Shown here piece after piece: positions 7,501 through 18,409 of a stretch of 64,000 nt of DNA (positions within the stretch are counted from its first letter, which is position 1; the number at the start of each line of letters is the position of its first letter). The DNA comes from Legionellaceae bacterium (GTDB taxonomy: Bacteria; Pseudomonadota; Gammaproteobacteria; Legionellales; Legionellaceae), in the NCBI GenBank assembly GCA_030148065.1, contig JASBUC010000013.1, positions 1 through 64,000 on the forward strand. The letters run 5' to 3'. Position numbers and translations under genes: made by a program. The notes below the pieces were generated by a model. That model was not told where the DNA came from. It saw only the letters and a program-made list of their open reading frames with translations, and did not search any database.

Positions 7501-9493
7501 TAAAACAGACCACTTGTCGGATCCAAATGAATAGGGCAAGAACCGTAATAAAAGCTAGAATAATCGCACTAGAGTCAAAATTTGCAATCGACAGCTTTAA
7601 AGCATCAGGGGAGCCAATAATGGAAAAAGGAATGGCGAGTAAGACATCCATAATAGCCGCTCCCGCCACAATGCCACAAGCAATTAACACGCCTCGATGA
7701 GCTCGTGCCTTCTTAGTTGCATCTTTAAAAGAGCGCTTGTGCAAGCGCCTCTCCACCAGCAAGGCAATTAAACCACCTAAAAATAAAGGAATTGAAGAGC
7801 TGCTTGGCAGGTAAATGCCCACCGCAACACCTAAAATCGAAAGCTTAAATGACTGATTAAGGGAAGATAACAATGCATTGACCATCACAACAATCAGGGC
7901 AATTGCACAGCCCAACTCAAGTAACTGCCACGGTAAGTCTTGTTGAAACACGCCCTTGGTTACCGCAGCCATTAATGCTGCAGGGGGAGCTGGCAGACTT
8001 TGATTAATATCCATTCCAGGATGAGGAAGAACACCGGCTATACCATAGACATCAAACAGTAATTGCATAATAGGCGGAATAACCAGTGATGAGACCAGAA
8101 CCCCCAACAGCAACATTAATTGTTGCTTCCAAGGGGTTGCACCAATAATGTGTCCAACCTTAAGATCTTGGCTATTATCATTGGCAATGGCGGCAATTCC
8201 GGTGACTACTGCCCCAATAATGATAGTAATGGCCTCAGCTGCTTGCAATTGATGAGTGCTAAAAGTTAAGCCTAGGAACTTTTTCATGGCAAAAAATAGC
8301 ATGGAGGCAACCATTAACATGCCCGCTATAATAATTGATGAACCAGGAGAGGCTGTTACCCCAACCATGCCTGAAAAGTATCCTGTGATGGCAGCAAAAA
8401 TGAAACCAATTACTAGCACATAAAAGATTGCGATAAGAACAAAGGGCATCGAAAACGCGTGCGAAAAACCAATCTGGCTTATTGGAAAGATTTCCATGAA
8501 GAAGAAAAAAAGCATGATGGATAATAATATTACCCCTGCGAGATTAAACAAAAGAGGTAAATCACGTTCCGTTCGAAGATCCTCACTTGACCCAAACCGG
8601 CCAACAAGCACCAGCCTTATCCCGCGTTTAAGACCCGCAATTAAAGGCTTAATCAACGTTGAAAACGTCCATATTCCTGCAAAAAGCATAGCGCCGATAC
8701 CGATGTAGCGAACTTTAGAAGTCATCAAAAGTCCTAACGCCTCATAGTGGCTATGACTGTTTAAATAATAAGGAAAAAGATAACTGGTTAGTGGTAGCGC
8801 AACCAAGCCACTGATTATGGCACCTAATAAGATGCTAAAGGCCATCTCAAAACCAACTAAATACCCAGCACCAATCATGGTGGATGAAAAGCCAAAACCG
8901 AAGCCAAACAGTAATTTTTTCACTTGAAAACTAAATTGCCAATCTGAAGCCAAAACTTTTAAACCAGTTTGCAAAAATTCAAGTAGGCCGCCCACCATAC
9001 CACCCATTAGGATTTCTTTTACCGAGCCTTGTGTCTGAGTCTTTAGCACTTCCGCTACGGCTCGGCCTTCTGGAAAGTTAAGTCGTTTATCATTGACTAA
9101 TACTTTTCGAAGAGGAATGGAAAAAAGCACGCCAAGTCCACCACCTATCAGGGCAATCAATACATTTTCAAAATAAGAAAAGTGCGTCCAGTACTGAATA
9201 ATAATCAGTGCTGGAATGGTATAAACAATGCCGCCTGCAACGGCTTCACCAGCAGAGGCGGCCGTTTGCACTAAATTATTTTCAAGAATGTTTGAGTCTT
9301 TAAAAAAACGTAAAATACTCATTGAGAGTATGGCTGCAGGAATTGAGGCGGAGGTTAAAATACCAATCTTTAGCGCCAAATAGGCATTTGCCATGGCAAG
9401 GACGATGGTCAGTAAGATGGCGATGACAATGCAGCGCAACGTTAATTCAGGCAGATTTTTTTCAGCTGCTATAAAAGAGGATTGTTTTGTCAT
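7493..9493 (-). CDS. OPT-family oligopeptide transporter
   Basis: A 666-residue, very hydrophobic protein with about 15-16 membrane segments, the usual length of prokaryotic OPT transporters. The N-terminal region (ANAYLALKIGILTSASIPAA, about 35-54, then AGEAVAGGIVYTIPALI) is typical of the family, as is the NFPEGRAVAEVLK segment near residue 139. These inner-membrane proteins import short peptides or metal chelates by proton symport; the substrate is not deducible here. It lies 14 bases downstream of hutI and overlaps the PP-loop gene, so these three are probably one transcript. Peptide uptake followed by histidine breakdown would fit a bacterium that feeds on amino acids inside a host cell, but this link is inference. 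Confidence 0.9.
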   Translation of the reverse strand: MTKQSSFIAAEKNLPELTLRCIVIAILLTIVLAMANAYLALKIGILTSASIPAAILSMSILRFFKDSNILENNLVQTAASAGEAVAGGIVYTIPALIIIQYWTHFSYFENVLIALIGGGLGVLFSIPLRKVLVNDKRLNFPEGRAVAEVLKTQTQGSVKEILMGGMVGGLLEFLQTGLKVLASDWQFSFQVKKLLFGFGFGFSSTMIGAGYLVGFEMAFSILLGAIISGLVALPLTSYLFPYYLNSHSHYEALGLLMTSKVRYIGIGAMLFAGIWTFSTLIKPLIAGLKRGIRLVLVGRFGSSEDLRTERDLPLLFNLAGVILLSIMLFFFFMEIFPISQIGFSHAFSMPFVLIAIFYVLVIGFIFAAITGYFSGMVGVTASPGSSIIIAGMLMVASMLFFAMKKFLGLTFSTHQLQAAEAITIIIGAVVTGIAAIANDNSQDLKVGHIIGATPWKQQLMLLLGVLVSSLVIPPIMQLLFDVYGIAGVLPHPGMDINQSLPAPPAALMAAVTKGVFQQDLPWQLLELGCAIALIVVMVNALLSSLNQSFKLSILGVAVGIYLPSSSSIPLFLGGLIALLVERRLHKRSFKDATKKARAHRGVLIACGIVAGAAIMDVLLAIPFSIIGSPDALKLSIANFDSSAIILAFITVLALFIWIRQVVCFND

Positions 9494-9507
9494 AGTGGTT
9501 TATAGGG

Positions 9508-10692
9508 TTAGCAGCCTAGTCGTTTCAAGGGTCTTGTTTGACCAAAACCATAACACATTGCAGCAAGATTGTCACAGTCCCAAATAATTAATTCCGCACG
9601 CTTTCCAGGCTCTATGCTACCTATCTGTTGCTGCAAGCCCAAGGCTTTGGAAGCATGTTTAGTCACCGCGAGCCAAACTTCTTTCACGGTCATCGAAAAA
9701 AGCACGCTTGCCATGTTCATCATCAAAGGAAGAGACTCAGTTGGAGAGCTTCCGGGATTTGAGTCAGTGGCAAGGGCCATCTCTATTTGTTGCCTTCGAA
9801 ACTCTGCAATCGGTGGTTTTTGCTCTTCTCTTAGAAAATAATAAGCCCCTGGTAATAAGACCGCCACGGTGCCGCTTTTTGCCATCTCATGAATCGATTT
9901 AGTTGAGGTGTATTCAAGATGATCACAAGATTGAGCGCCAAAGCGTGCCGCAAGCCCACTTGCACCTAAATCTGAGAGTTGTTCGGCATGGCACTTAAGG
10001 TTAAACCCTAACTCGTTTGCCGCTTGAAACACTCGCTCTGTTTGTGAAAGATTAAACCCAATGTTCTCACAAAAAACATCCACAGAGTCGGCCAAAGATT
10101 GCGCTTTGATTTCGGGTAACATTTCAATGACTTCATCAATGTACTTATCTGCTCGTCCTTTATAGTCCAATGGCAAAGCGTGCGCCCCTAAAAAAGTACT
10201 CTGAACTCGGAGATGTAAGTCTCGTCCCAATTGTTTGGCAACCTTGAGTATTTTAATTTCTGTTTCAAGATCCAGTCCATAACCAGACTTTATTTCTAGG
10301 GTAGCAACCCCTTGCTCTTTCATTCTCTTAACCCGAGCATAGCTCTGCTCATAGAGCTCATCAAAACTTGCCTTTCGAGTGTCTCGTACGGTTGATTGAA
10401 TGCCGCCACCCTCTTTGGCAATCTGGCTGTAACTAACTCCTTCTAGCCGCCTTTGGTATTCTTCGGCACGATCACCTGCGTAGACCACATGAGAGTGACA
10501 ATCTATCAATGCCGGTGTCACAAGTTTGTTATTTGCATCGATGATTTCTTCACAAGCCTTCGTAGCCTCATCTAATTCAGACATAGCAGCAAATGTTTGT
10601 ATTTTGCCATCCGCAATCTCTAAATAAGCATTCTTTTGCAGTGTGCCATCCACCAATAATAAATTAGCATTGATAATAATCTGTCTATTCAT
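9508..10692 (-). CDS. hutI: Imidazolonepropionase
   Basis: 394 residues, close to the usual 400-410. This amidohydrolase opens the ring of imidazolone-5-propionate to formiminoglutamate, the third step of histidine degradation. Metal ligands are seen in DCHSHVVYAGDR (about 63-74), with the family's EGGGIQSTVRDTR segment (about 92-104), the catalytic CHAEQLSDLGA (about 233-243) and the ATDSNPGSSPT segment (about 309-319). hutH, hutU and hutG are not in this window, so the pathway must be completed elsewhere or this enzyme works on a scavenged intermediate. It is 14 bases after the SDR gene and 14 before the OPT transporter, so it is a mid-operon gene. Confidence 0.95.
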   Translation of the reverse strand: MNRQIIINANLLLVDGTLQKNAYLEIADGKIQTFAAMSELDEATKACEEIIDANNKLVTPALIDCHSHVVYAGDRAEEYQRRLEGVSYSQIAKEGGGIQSTVRDTRKASFDELYEQSYARVKRMKEQGVATLEIKSGYGLDLETEIKILKVAKQLGRDLHLRVQSTFLGAHALPLDYKGRADKYIDEVIEMLPEIKAQSLADSVDVFCENIGFNLSQTERVFQAANELGFNLKCHAEQLSDLGASGLAARFGAQSCDHLEYTSTKSIHEMAKSGTVAVLLPGAYYFLREEQKPPIAEFRRQQIEMALATDSNPGSSPTESLPLMMNMASVLFSMTVKEVWLAVTKHASKALGLQQQIGSIEPGKRAELIIWDCDNLAAMCYGFGQTRPLKRLGC

Positions 10693-10706
10693 GGTCTTTT
10701 AGTTGA

Positions 10707-11480
10707 TTAGCCGTTTGGTAGATCTGGAACCTCTAAAGAGTCAGCCCAGTAGGGCTGGTGCCATTTTTGATACACATCCCATTCGTTGTCAGCATACGAT
10801 TCCAACGGTGAATTAAGGATGAGCCACGCTAAAAATTTAGCAATCACTTGTGGTGTGAGTAAGATGTTATTCTCTTGCAGGCCTTGATAAAAGCGATGTT
10901 CATCTTCTAAGAGTTGATCACTTTCTCTTATCTCACTCATCATCGGCGTATCAACTACGCCCGGGCAAACACTGGCAAAATGAACACTCTGATGTTCAAT
11001 CTTAAAGCCTTCACAGATCCGGCTTAACACCTCTTTTGAAATGCAATAAGGCATCATCATAGGGATGTTTAGGTGTCGAGCACCTGAAGACAAAAATAGC
11101 ACTCGAGAATTTTCAAGCTTTGGCAGCAGTTGCTGGGTTAGAAAAAGAGGCGCATCAACATTGACACTCATGATATGGTGCCAATCTTTCTCATTTAAAC
11201 TTGCCAATGACGTAAAAGGCTGGACGACGGCTGCATTATGCACCAAGGCCTTGAACTTAGTGCACGCTGATAGGCGTTGAACAAGATTGCTACGCGCAGA
11301 AGGCAAACTCAAATCAGCCTCAATAATTAAAGCCTCTTGTTTGAGTGTGCTGGCAACCTCAAGAAGGCTTGATTCTCGCCGCCCTACCAAAACCAGTCTC
11401 TCGCCCTGTTTGTCTAGTTCAACAGCCAAAGCTTTGCCCAAGCCGCCTCCGGCACCAGTTATGACGATGGCATTATCCAC
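10707..11480 (-). CDS. Short-chain dehydrogenase/reductase
   Basis: 257 residues, classical SDR size. The NAD(P)-binding TGAGGGLG is at residues 8-15, the NAA motif is in HNAAVVQ (about 81-87), the catalytic Ser is in FLSSGA and Tyr/Lys in YCISK (about 144-148). The NPxG-like segment is CPGVVDTPM. LVGRR at about 31-35, with basic residues after the second strand, favours NADPH. The overall shape resembles sepiapterin reductase or YueD/benzil reductase-type enzymes, but the substrate cannot be assigned. It sits between ahcY and hutI with short gaps (27 and 14 bases), so it is probably cotranscribed with them, though no metabolic link is obvious. Confidence 0.88.
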   Translation of the reverse strand: MDNAIVITGAGGGLGKALAVELDKQGERLVLVGRRESSLLEVASTLKQEALIIEADLSLPSARSNLVQRLSACTKFKALVHNAAVVQPFTSLASLNEKDWHHIMSVNVDAPLFLTQQLLPKLENSRVLFLSSGARHLNIPMMMPYCISKEVLSRICEGFKIEHQSVHFASVCPGVVDTPMMSEIRESDQLLEDEHRFYQGLQENNILLTPQVIAKFLAWLILNSPLESYADNEWDVYQKWHQPYWADSLEVPDLPNG

Positions 11481-11507
11481 GCGCAGTCTCCTGTTCTATT
11501 ATGGGGC

Positions 11508-12863
11508 TTAGTAACGATAGTGATCGTTTTTGAAAGGTCCTTCCTTTGAAAGGTTTAGGTAGTTTGCTTGCACATCCGTTAAGGTAGTGAGCTTGACACC
11601 TAGTTTGTCTAAATGCAGTCTTGCAACTTTTTCATCAAGTTTTTTAGGTAGAACATAGACTTGATTGTCATAGTTTTGATAGTGATTCCACAACTCAATT
11701 TGCGCCAATACCTGATTGGTAAAAGAGTTTGACATTACAAAGCTTGCATGGCCTGTTGCGCACCCTAAATTCACCAAACGGCCTTCGGCCAATAGAATAA
11801 TCTTATGGCCACTTGGCAATGTAATGTGATCAACCTGCGGCTTAATCGTTTCCCACTCATATTGTTTTAGAGATTCAACGTCAATTTCATTGTCAAAGTG
11901 ACCAATGTTACAAACAATTGCTTCGTTCTTCATGCGAACCAAATGCTCATGAGCGATGACATTGCAGTTACCAGTTGCGGTGACAAAAATGTCAATGTCT
12001 TCAACCACATCTTCGATTTTAACAACTTGCAGTCCTTCCATTGCTGCTTGCAATGCACAAATTGGATCTATTTCAGTGACATAAACATTAGCGCCTTGAG
12101 CACGAAGGGATTTAACACAGCCCTTACCAACGTCACCATACCCCAAGACCAAGGCTCTTTTACCCGCAATCATCACATCCGTTGCACGCTTAATGCCATC
12201 GAGTAACGATTCTCGGCAACCATAAAGATTGTCAAATTTTGATTTGGTTACAGAGTCGTTTACATTCATTGCTGGACTTTTTAGACCGCCTTGTTTGGCC
12301 ATTTCATACAAACGATGCACTCCCGTGGTCGTCTCCTCAGAAATGCCTTTAATGGTGGCAAGAAGTTCTGGGTACTTCTCATAAATTCGCATGGTTAGAT
12401 CGCCACCATCATCTAAAATCATATTTGGTGTCCAGCCATCCGGACCATTAATGGTTTGCTCAACACACCACCAATACTCTTCTTCACTTTCACCTTTCCA
12501 AGCAAACACTGGGATCCCACTTGTCGCCATCGCACTGGCAGCATGATCTTGAGTTGAGAAAATATTACAAGAGGACCAACGTACGCTGGCACCAAGTGCG
12601 GTTAGTGTTTCTATCAACACAGCTGTTTGGATGGTCATATGAAGACAACCGGCAATGCGCGCACCCTTTAGGGGCTGGCTTTCTTTGTACTCTTCTCTTA
12701 AGGCCATCAAACCAGGCATTTCAGTTTCGGCTATCTCAATTTCTTTTCGGCCCCAGCTACTTAAGCCTAGATCTTTAACTTTATAATCATTCAAATTTTG
12801 ACTCATAATCTTACCCTCAAATTGCATTTCACAGTGTTCAGTTCGTTCTATTACATCACTCAT
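11508..12863 (-). CDS. ahcY: S-adenosylhomocysteine hydrolase
   Basis: Up to 451 residues. It splits S-adenosylhomocysteine, the product of methyltransferases, into homocysteine and adenosine, using bound NAD. Signature segments: [16 protein letters not shown] (about 37-52), [13 protein letters not shown] (about 96-108), the NAD loop [18 protein letters not shown] (about 236-253) and the C-terminal DHYRY tail that reaches the neighbouring subunit. Two starts are possible. The ATG at 12863 has AAGGA six bases before it; the ATG at 12806 ([10 protein letters not shown]) has GAGG and gives the more usual length of about 432. It follows metK by nine bases, pairing SAM synthesis with SAH recycling in one transcript. 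Confidence 0.96.
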   Translation of the reverse strand: MSDVIERTEHCEMQFEGKIMSQNLNDYKVKDLGLSSWGRKEIEIAETEMPGLMALREEYKESQPLKGARIAGCLHMTIQTAVLIETLTALGASVRWSSCNIFSTQDHAASAMATSGIPVFAWKGESEEEYWWCVEQTINGPDGWTPNMILDDGGDLTMRIYEKYPELLATIKGISEETTTGVHRLYEMAKQGGLKSPAMNVNDSVTKSKFDNLYGCRESLLDGIKRATDVMIAGKRALVLGYGDVGKGCVKSLRAQGANVYVTEIDPICALQAAMEGLQVVKIEDVVEDIDIFVTATGNCNVIAHEHLVRMKNEAIVCNIGHFDNEIDVESLKQYEWETIKPQVDHITLPSGHKIILLAEGRLVNLGCATGHASFVMSNSFTNQVLAQIELWNHYQNYDNQVYVLPKKLDEKVARLHLDKLGVKLTTLTDVQANYLNLSKEGPFKNDHYRY

Positions 12864-12872
12864 TGCATTTCC

Positions 12873-14009
12873 TTATTGTTTTAATTGTGTGACTTTATCC
12901 AATTGCTCCCAAGGGTACTCCGACACCCCGAAGTGACCATAGGCTGCCGTTTGCTTATAGATGGGACGTAGCAAATCAAGGCTTTCGATTATCCCATAAG
13001 GGGTCAAATCAAAGTGCTCACGCACTAATTTCTCAATGTCAGCATGAGGAATTGTCTCAGTCCCAAAAGTGTTAATGTCTATTGAGGTCGGCTCAGGCAC
13101 ACCAATGGCGTAGGATAACTGAACCTCACATTTCTCGGCCAAACCACTGGCTACGATGTGTTTCGCAACATAGCGGCAAGCATAAGCCGCCGAACGGTCA
13201 ACTTTGGATGGATCTTTACCAGAAAAACAACCGCCGCCATGACGGGCCATGCCGCCGTATGTATCAACAATTATTTTACGGCCAGTTAAACCACAATCGC
13301 CTTGTGGCCCACCAATGACAAAGCGCCCGGTCGGGTTAATAAAGTAACGCGTTTGTTTCGTTAACCACTCTTGAGGCAAAACAGGTTTGATGATTTCTTC
13401 TAGCACGGCTTCGACTAAAGTCTCATGTTCAACGCTTTCCATGTGCTGGGTTGAAAGCACTACTGTGTCAACAGCAACTGGTTTACCATCTTGGTATCGC
13501 AAGGTAACTTGAGATTTCGCATCCGGTCGTAACCAGTCTAACTTTCCACTTTTTCGAAGCTCTGCTTGCTTTTTTACAAGCTTATGAGCATAGACAATGG
13601 GTGCTGGCATCAATTCAGCCGTTTCATTGCTGGCATAACCAAACATTAGCCCTTGATCACCTGCGCCTAAGCGTTTGTTTTCAGATTCATCAACGCCTCG
13701 AGCAATGTCTGCAGACTGTTTGCCAATGGCCGTTAAGACCGCACAGGAAGCATAATCAAAGCCCATGTCTGAGGAGTTATAGCCAATGTCTTTAATCACA
13801 TCTCGAACTAAGTCTTCCACATCCACCCAAGCTCGAGTGGTTAGCTCACCCGCAACCACTACCATACCTGTTTTAACCAAGGTCTCACACGCAACCCTTG
13901 CTTTGGGATCTTGGCGCAGTACTTCATCTAATAAAGCATCTGAAATCAAATCAGCAATTTTATCTGGATGCCCTTCAGAAACGGATTCTGAAGTAAAACA
14001 ACGATGCAT
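12873..14009 (-). CDS. metK: S-adenosylmethionine synthetase
   Basis: 378 residues, standard for MetK. It makes S-adenosylmethionine from methionine and ATP in the cytoplasm. Visible signatures: [20 protein letters not shown] near the start with the catalytic His, [12 protein letters not shown] (about 115-126) and [19 protein letters not shown] (about 257-275), the P-loop-like phosphate-binding segment. It follows carA by nine bases and precedes ahcY by nine, so the three are probably translated from one message. No SAM riboswitch fits in the short gaps, so control would come from the carA promoter. Confidence 0.97.
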   Translation of the reverse strand: MHRCFTSESVSEGHPDKIADLISDALLDEVLRQDPKARVACETLVKTGMVVVAGELTTRAWVDVEDLVRDVIKDIGYNSSDMGFDYASCAVLTAIGKQSADIARGVDESENKRLGAGDQGLMFGYASNETAELMPAPIVYAHKLVKKQAELRKSGKLDWLRPDAKSQVTLRYQDGKPVAVDTVVLSTQHMESVEHETLVEAVLEEIIKPVLPQEWLTKQTRYFINPTGRFVIGGPQGDCGLTGRKIIVDTYGGMARHGGGCFSGKDPSKVDRSAAYACRYVAKHIVASGLAEKCEVQLSYAIGVPEPTSIDINTFGTETIPHADIEKLVREHFDLTPYGIIESLDLLRPIYKQTAAYGHFGVSEYPWEQLDKVTQLKQ

Positions 14010-14018
14010 AATAACTCC

Positions 14019-15119
14019 CTAATGAGGTAATGTTTCCAAACTAAGTTGGTAAAAATCTTTAAACATAAATTTTAGATCATTGGGCCCAGGTGCCGCTTCA
14101 GGGTGCCCTTGAAACCCCATGATCTTTTTATAACGAAAGCCCTGTAAACTGCCATCAAATAATGAGCGATGGGTAATAATAGCATCTGCTGGCAAGCTCT
14201 GCTCATCGATGGCAAAACCGTGATTCTGACTACTTATTAGTACTTTTTTATCAGAGCCTGTTGTCGCAACAGGGTGATTGGCACCATGATGACCAAACTT
14301 CATTTTGTAACTTTTTGCCCCCAATGACAGCGCCAAAATTTGAAAACCAAGACAGATCCCAAAAATAGGTAAGTGGGTTGTTAAGAGTTTAGAGACGCAG
14401 GCAATTGCTTCAGAACACGCAGCGGGATCCCCTGGGCCGTTTGATAAAAAAATTGCATCCGGTGACATTGCAATTACCTCATCGGCTGAAGTGCCATAAG
14501 GCACCACTGTGACCTCGAAACCCACTTCTTGCATCAAACGTAAAATGCTTCGCTTAACACCAAAGTCAAAAGCGACCACTTTAAGAGGCGATTTTTGCTC
14601 ATTTTTCGAAGAAAGTTGATAAGCTTTTTTGGTGCTGACCTCTTTAGCTAGATTGTTATTAAGAAGCCCTTTGAAACAATTTGCTCTCTTAAGCGCCTCT
14701 TCTGCTTCAAGTTCAGTACTCAAACAAACATTTAAGGCACCCTGGCGACGTAACCGATTGGTTAATTCTCGAGTATCAAAACCAAAGGCTGCCAACACAT
14801 TTTGCCTGGTCAAAAATTCAGCTAGTGAGAGCTCACTTTGCCAGTTACTTGGCTCTGTTGGCTCATTGCGTACAAGCAAGCCTTTAACGAAACTCTTATC
14901 CGACTCCATGTCTTGTTCATTGCAGCCAGTATTGCCTATGTGGGGATAAGTTAAGGTGACAATTTGTTCAGCATATGACGGATCCGTTAAAATTTCTTGA
15001 TAGCCAGTCATGGCAGTATTGAAAACAAGTTCGCCACAAACACTGCCGGCAGCACCAAAAGACTGCCCAAACATCACCGTCCCATCAGCCAGCGCTAAAA
15101 CAGCTCTTTTGTTATCCAT
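14019..15119 (-). CDS. carA: Carbamoyl-phosphate synthase small (glutaminase) subunit
   Basis: 366 residues, slightly shorter than the usual 375-385. It hydrolyses glutamine and channels ammonia to CarB for carbamoyl phosphate, feeding arginine and pyrimidine synthesis. The N-terminal domain (ADGTVMFGQSFGA, then GELVFNTAMTGYQEILTDPS) is typical. The class I amidotransferase domain shows FLSNGPGDP (about 229-237), the nucleophile Cys in PIFGICLGFQILAL (about 255-268) and the catalytic His in GFQGHPEAAPGP (about 337-348). carB is not adjacent: the next gene is metK, nine bases away. The 55-base gap to dnaJ is the only room for a promoter. Confidence 0.95.
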   Translation of the reverse strand: MDNKRAVLALADGTVMFGQSFGAAGSVCGELVFNTAMTGYQEILTDPSYAEQIVTLTYPHIGNTGCNEQDMESDKSFVKGLLVRNEPTEPSNWQSELSLAEFLTRQNVLAAFGFDTRELTNRLRRQGALNVCLSTELEAEEALKRANCFKGLLNNNLAKEVSTKKAYQLSSKNEQKSPLKVVAFDFGVKRSILRLMQEVGFEVTVVPYGTSADEVIAMSPDAIFLSNGPGDPAACSEAIACVSKLLTTHLPIFGICLGFQILALSLGAKSYKMKFGHHGANHPVATTGSDKKVLISSQNHGFAIDEQSLPADAIITHRSLFDGSLQGFRYKKIMGFQGHPEAAPGPNDLKFMFKDFYQLSLETLPH

Positions 15120-15174
15120 TTTGCCCCAATAAGAATGAATGCTAACAACGCATACTACCAGCTTTCCCTCAATT

Positions 15175-16335
15175 CTAAAACTTCATGTCTTCAAAAAACT
15201 TTTTAACGCCTTCAAACCAAGAAGAACTCTTTGGCGTGTGCTTTTTACCACTTTTTTCCATCGATGCCTCTAAGTCCCTAAGAAGCGCCTTTTGATCTTT
15301 GGTTAGATTAACTGGCGTTTCGACAAAGACCCGGCACAATAAGTCACCCGTTCCATAGCCACGAACTGACTTCATGCCTTTGCCTCGTAGACGAAAAACT
15401 TTGCCGCTTTGAGTTTCACTCGGAATCTTTAAATTAACCTTACCTTCTAGGGTCGGAACTTCGAGTTCGCCACCTAAGGCTGCAGTGACATAGCTAATTG
15501 GCACATTGCAGGATAAATCACTCTCATTTCGTTCAAATATTGGGTGTTTTTTAATGCTTACTTGCACATACAAATCACCATTTGGACCACCATGAGTACC
15601 AGCCTCGCCCTCTCCTGTTAAACGAATGCGATCGCCTGCATCCACTCCTGCAGGTATCTTCACTTTAAGACGTTTGCTCTCACGAATTCGACCATTACCT
15701 TGGCACTCAGGACAAGGACTGCTGATGACTTGTCCTTGACCGTGGCATTGTGGGCAGGTTTGTTGAATAGAAAAAAAACCTTGTTGAATTCTTACCTGTC
15801 CTTGGCCCTCACAGGTCTCACAAACCGTAGGCTTACTACCGGCTTTAGCCCCACTGCCTTTACAGGGTGAGCAAGACACATAAGTTGGTACTTTAATTTC
15901 CATCTCATGACCAATGGCTGCTTGCTCAAGAGTTAGTTCAACGTTGTAACGTAAATCACTGCCGCGCTCTGCATAGCTTTGAGCACCGCCCTGGCCTCCC
16001 GCTCGTCCGCCAGTGAAAATATTATCAAATATATCACCAAAAACGTCGCCAAAACCGCCAAAGCCTCCTGAGAAACCAGCACCACCTGCTCCAGCACCAG
16101 CAGCCCCACCAACACCGGCATGTCCAAACTGATCATAAGCTTGCCGCTTTTGGCTGTCTGACAGCACTTCATAGGCTTCCTTCGCTTCTTTAAACTTCTC
16201 TTCAGCGGACTTATCATCTGGGTTTCTATCAGGGTGATACTTCATTGCCAAGCGTCGATACGCTTTTTTCAGATCAGCATCTGATGCCTGACGACTAACC
16301 CCTAGTACCTCATAAAAATCACGTTTATTACTCAT
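15175..16335 (-). CDS. dnaJ: Chaperone DnaJ (Hsp40)
   Basis: 386 residues, full length. It delivers unfolded proteins to DnaK and stimulates its ATPase. The J domain (residues 1-70) carries the HPD tripeptide in [17 protein letters not shown] Gly/Phe-rich linker follows (about 75-120), then four zinc-binding repeats [24 protein letters not shown] and CPECQGNG (about 155-215), then the two-part client-binding C-terminal domain. It lies downstream of dnaK, separated by a strong hairpin terminator, so it may be read only by partial read-through or from its own promoter in the same short gap. Confidence 0.97.
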   Translation of the reverse strand: MSNKRDFYEVLGVSRQASDADLKKAYRRLAMKYHPDRNPDDKSAEEKFKEAKEAYEVLSDSQKRQAYDQFGHAGVGGAAGAGAGGAGFSGGFGGFGDVFGDIFDNIFTGGRAGGQGGAQSYAERGSDLRYNVELTLEQAAIGHEMEIKVPTYVSCSPCKGSGAKAGSKPTVCETCEGQGQVRIQQGFFSIQQTCPQCHGQGQVISSPCPECQGNGRIRESKRLKVKIPAGVDAGDRIRLTGEGEAGTHGGPNGDLYVQVSIKKHPIFERNESDLSCNVPISYVTAALGGELEVPTLEGKVNLKIPSETQSGKVFRLRGKGMKSVRGYGTGDLLCRVFVETPVNLTKDQKALLRDLEASMEKSGKKHTPKSSSWFEGVKKFFEDMKF

Positions 16336-16370
16336 TAGCCGACCATTTCAAAAATTAATCGTATAAACGC

Positions 16371-16402
16371 AAAAAACGGTGATGGAAGATCACCGTTTTT
16401 TT
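16371..16402 (-). terminator. Strong intrinsic terminator between dnaK and dnaJ
   Basis: A 13-bp perfect stem (AAAAAACGGTGAT with its complement at 16389-16401) with a five-base loop, flanked by A and T runs on both sides. On the minus strand it ends in six T after the stem, so it can terminate or attenuate dnaK transcription before dnaJ. It is symmetric and could also act on the plus strand. Confidence 0.85.
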
Positions 16403-16421
16403 GCACTCATTCACCGTTCTA

Positions 16422-18356
16422 TTACTTCTTGTCATCCACTTCTTCGAAGTCAGCATCAACCACTTCATCATCGCCTTTGGCTTTCTCTTCACTGGCGCCG
16501 GCTTGCTCTGCTTGAGCGCCACTGCCTTCAGCAGAGGCTTTTTCTGCGTAAGCACGCTCCGTTAATTTGGCAGATGCTTCCGATAAGGCTTGTGTTTTAG
16601 CTTCAATCTCCTCCTTATCATTACCTTTAATGGCCTCTTTAAGCGCGGCAATGGCATCAAGAATGCTTTTCTCTTCACCCTCTTCCATTTTATCTTTTAA
16701 ATCTTTCACCGCTTTTTCAGTTGAATGAATTAAGCTATCAGCTTTGTTACGAGTCTCAGCCAAGTCTTTAAACTTCTTATCTTCTTCAGCATGACTCTCA
16801 GCATCTTTAATCATTTGATCGATTTCATCATCAGATAAACCACTGGAGGCTTTAATCACGATTGACTGCTCTTTACCGGTCGCCTTATCTTTGGCAGAAA
16901 CATTCATAATACCGTTCGCATCAATGTCAAAAATAACTTCAATTTGTGGCACACCTCTTGGAGAGGGTGGAATGTCGCTTAAGTCAAAACGACCAAGTGA
17001 TTTGTTGGCACTGGCTTGCTCTCTCTCACCTTGTAAGACGTGAACCGTTACAGCTGTTTGATTGTCTTCAGCGGTTGAGAATACTTGTGATGCCTTAGTA
17101 GGAATCGTGGTGTTCTTCTCAATAAGCTTGGTCATAACGCCACCCATGGTCTCAATACCAAGAGATAATGGGCTCACATCTAATAATAAGATGTCTTTCA
17201 CATCACCAGATAAGACGGCCGCTTGAAGAGCCGCACCCAAGGCAACTGCCTCATCAGGGTTAACGTCTTTCTTTGGCTCCTTGCCAAAGAAGTCTTGCAC
17301 TTTTTCTTGCACCAAAGGCATTCTAGTTTGGCCACCGACTAAAATCACATCTTTAATGTCGTTGACGCTTAAGCCTGCATCTTTAAGAGCAACCTTACAA
17401 GGCTCGATAGAGCGAGCAACAAGATCTTCAACCAAGGACTCTAACTTTGCGCGAGTTAATTTGATGTTTAAGTGCTTAGGCCCTGACGCATCAGCTGTAA
17501 TATATGGTAAGTTCACATCAGTTTGCTGAGCAGAAGACAATTCAATCTTTGCTTTCTCAGCCGCTTCTTTCAATCTTTGTAAGGCCAGTGGATCAGAGTG
17601 AAGATCAATGCCAGCATCTTTTTTAAATTCATCAGCAAGGTATTCAATCAATGCAAGGTCAAAGTCTTCACCACCTAAGAATGTATCACCATTGGTTGCT
17701 AATACTTCAAACTGATGCTCGCCTTCAACTTCTGCAATTTCAATGATGGATATATCAAAGGTACCACCACCTAAATCGTAAACAGCCACCACAGAGTCGC
17801 CACGGTTTTTATCCATACCATAGGCAAGCGCTGCTGCAGTCGGCTCGTTGATGATTCGCTTAACATCAAGACCTGCAATTCGCCCAGCGTCTTTTGTCGC
17901 TTGACGTTGAGAGTCATTGAAGTAGGCAGGAACGGTAATAACGGCTTCTGTCACCGTCTCACCTAGAAAATCTTCAGCGGTTTGCTTCATTTTTCTTAGT
18001 ACTTCTGCTGAAACTTGAGGTGGTGCTTTATCATCGCCTTTAACTTGTACCCACGCATCACCATTGTCTGCTTTAACAATCTTGTAGGGAACCATTTTGA
18101 TGTCTTTTTGAACAATCTTATCGTCAAACTTACGTCCGATTAAACGCTTGACTGCAAACAGAGTGTTATTAGGGTTGGTCACTGCTTGTCGCTTTGCAGA
18201 ATGACCTACCAAAATTTCATTGTCATCGGTGAAAGCAACAATAGAAGGCGTGGTTCGATGTCCCTCATTGTTCTCGATTACTTTTGGCTTATCGCCGTCT
18301 AAAACAGCCACACAAGAGTTTGTTGTGCCTAAGTCAATGCCTATCATTCTTGCCAT
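16422..18356 (-). CDS. dnaK: Chaperone DnaK (Hsp70)
   Basis: About 644 residues from the ATG at 18356 ([15 protein letters not shown]), chosen over an ATG 18 bases upstream because GGAG lies ten bases before it and the family begins this way. An ATP-driven chaperone of the cytoplasm. The ATPase domain has [28 protein letters not shown] and [12 protein letters not shown]; the linker [15 protein letters not shown] and the substrate-binding domain follow. The C-terminus [13 protein letters not shown] closely matches the conserved enterobacterial end. A sigma-32-type promoter precedes it, and a terminator follows. Its partners grpE (upstream) and dnaJ (downstream) flank it. Confidence 0.98.
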   Translation of the reverse strand: MARMIGIDLGTTNSCVAVLDGDKPKVIENNEGHRTTPSIVAFTDDNEILVGHSAKRQAVTNPNNTLFAVKRLIGRKFDDKIVQKDIKMVPYKIVKADNGDAWVQVKGDDKAPPQVSAEVLRKMKQTAEDFLGETVTEAVITVPAYFNDSQRQATKDAGRIAGLDVKRIINEPTAAALAYGMDKNRGDSVVAVYDLGGGTFDISIIEIAEVEGEHQFEVLATNGDTFLGGEDFDLALIEYLADEFKKDAGIDLHSDPLALQRLKEAAEKAKIELSSAQQTDVNLPYITADASGPKHLNIKLTRAKLESLVEDLVARSIEPCKVALKDAGLSVNDIKDVILVGGQTRMPLVQEKVQDFFGKEPKKDVNPDEAVALGAALQAAVLSGDVKDILLLDVSPLSLGIETMGGVMTKLIEKNTTIPTKASQVFSTAEDNQTAVTVHVLQGEREQASANKSLGRFDLSDIPPSPRGVPQIEVIFDIDANGIMNVSAKDKATGKEQSIVIKASSGLSDDEIDQMIKDAESHAEEDKKFKDLAETRNKADSLIHSTEKAVKDLKDKMEEGEEKSILDAIAALKEAIKGNDKEEIEAKTQALSEASAKLTERAYAEKASAEGSGAQAEQAGASEEKAKGDDEVVDADFEEVDDKK

Positions 18357-18409
18357 AATCTCATTACTCCACAAAGGTGTTTATTCTATAATTCTAAATC
18401 TTGCTATTA

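Noticed and set aside
7501-7539. Upstream start of the PP-loop protein
   Set aside because: It would extend 47 bases into the transporter gene; the ATG at 7500 gives a normal coupled overlap.
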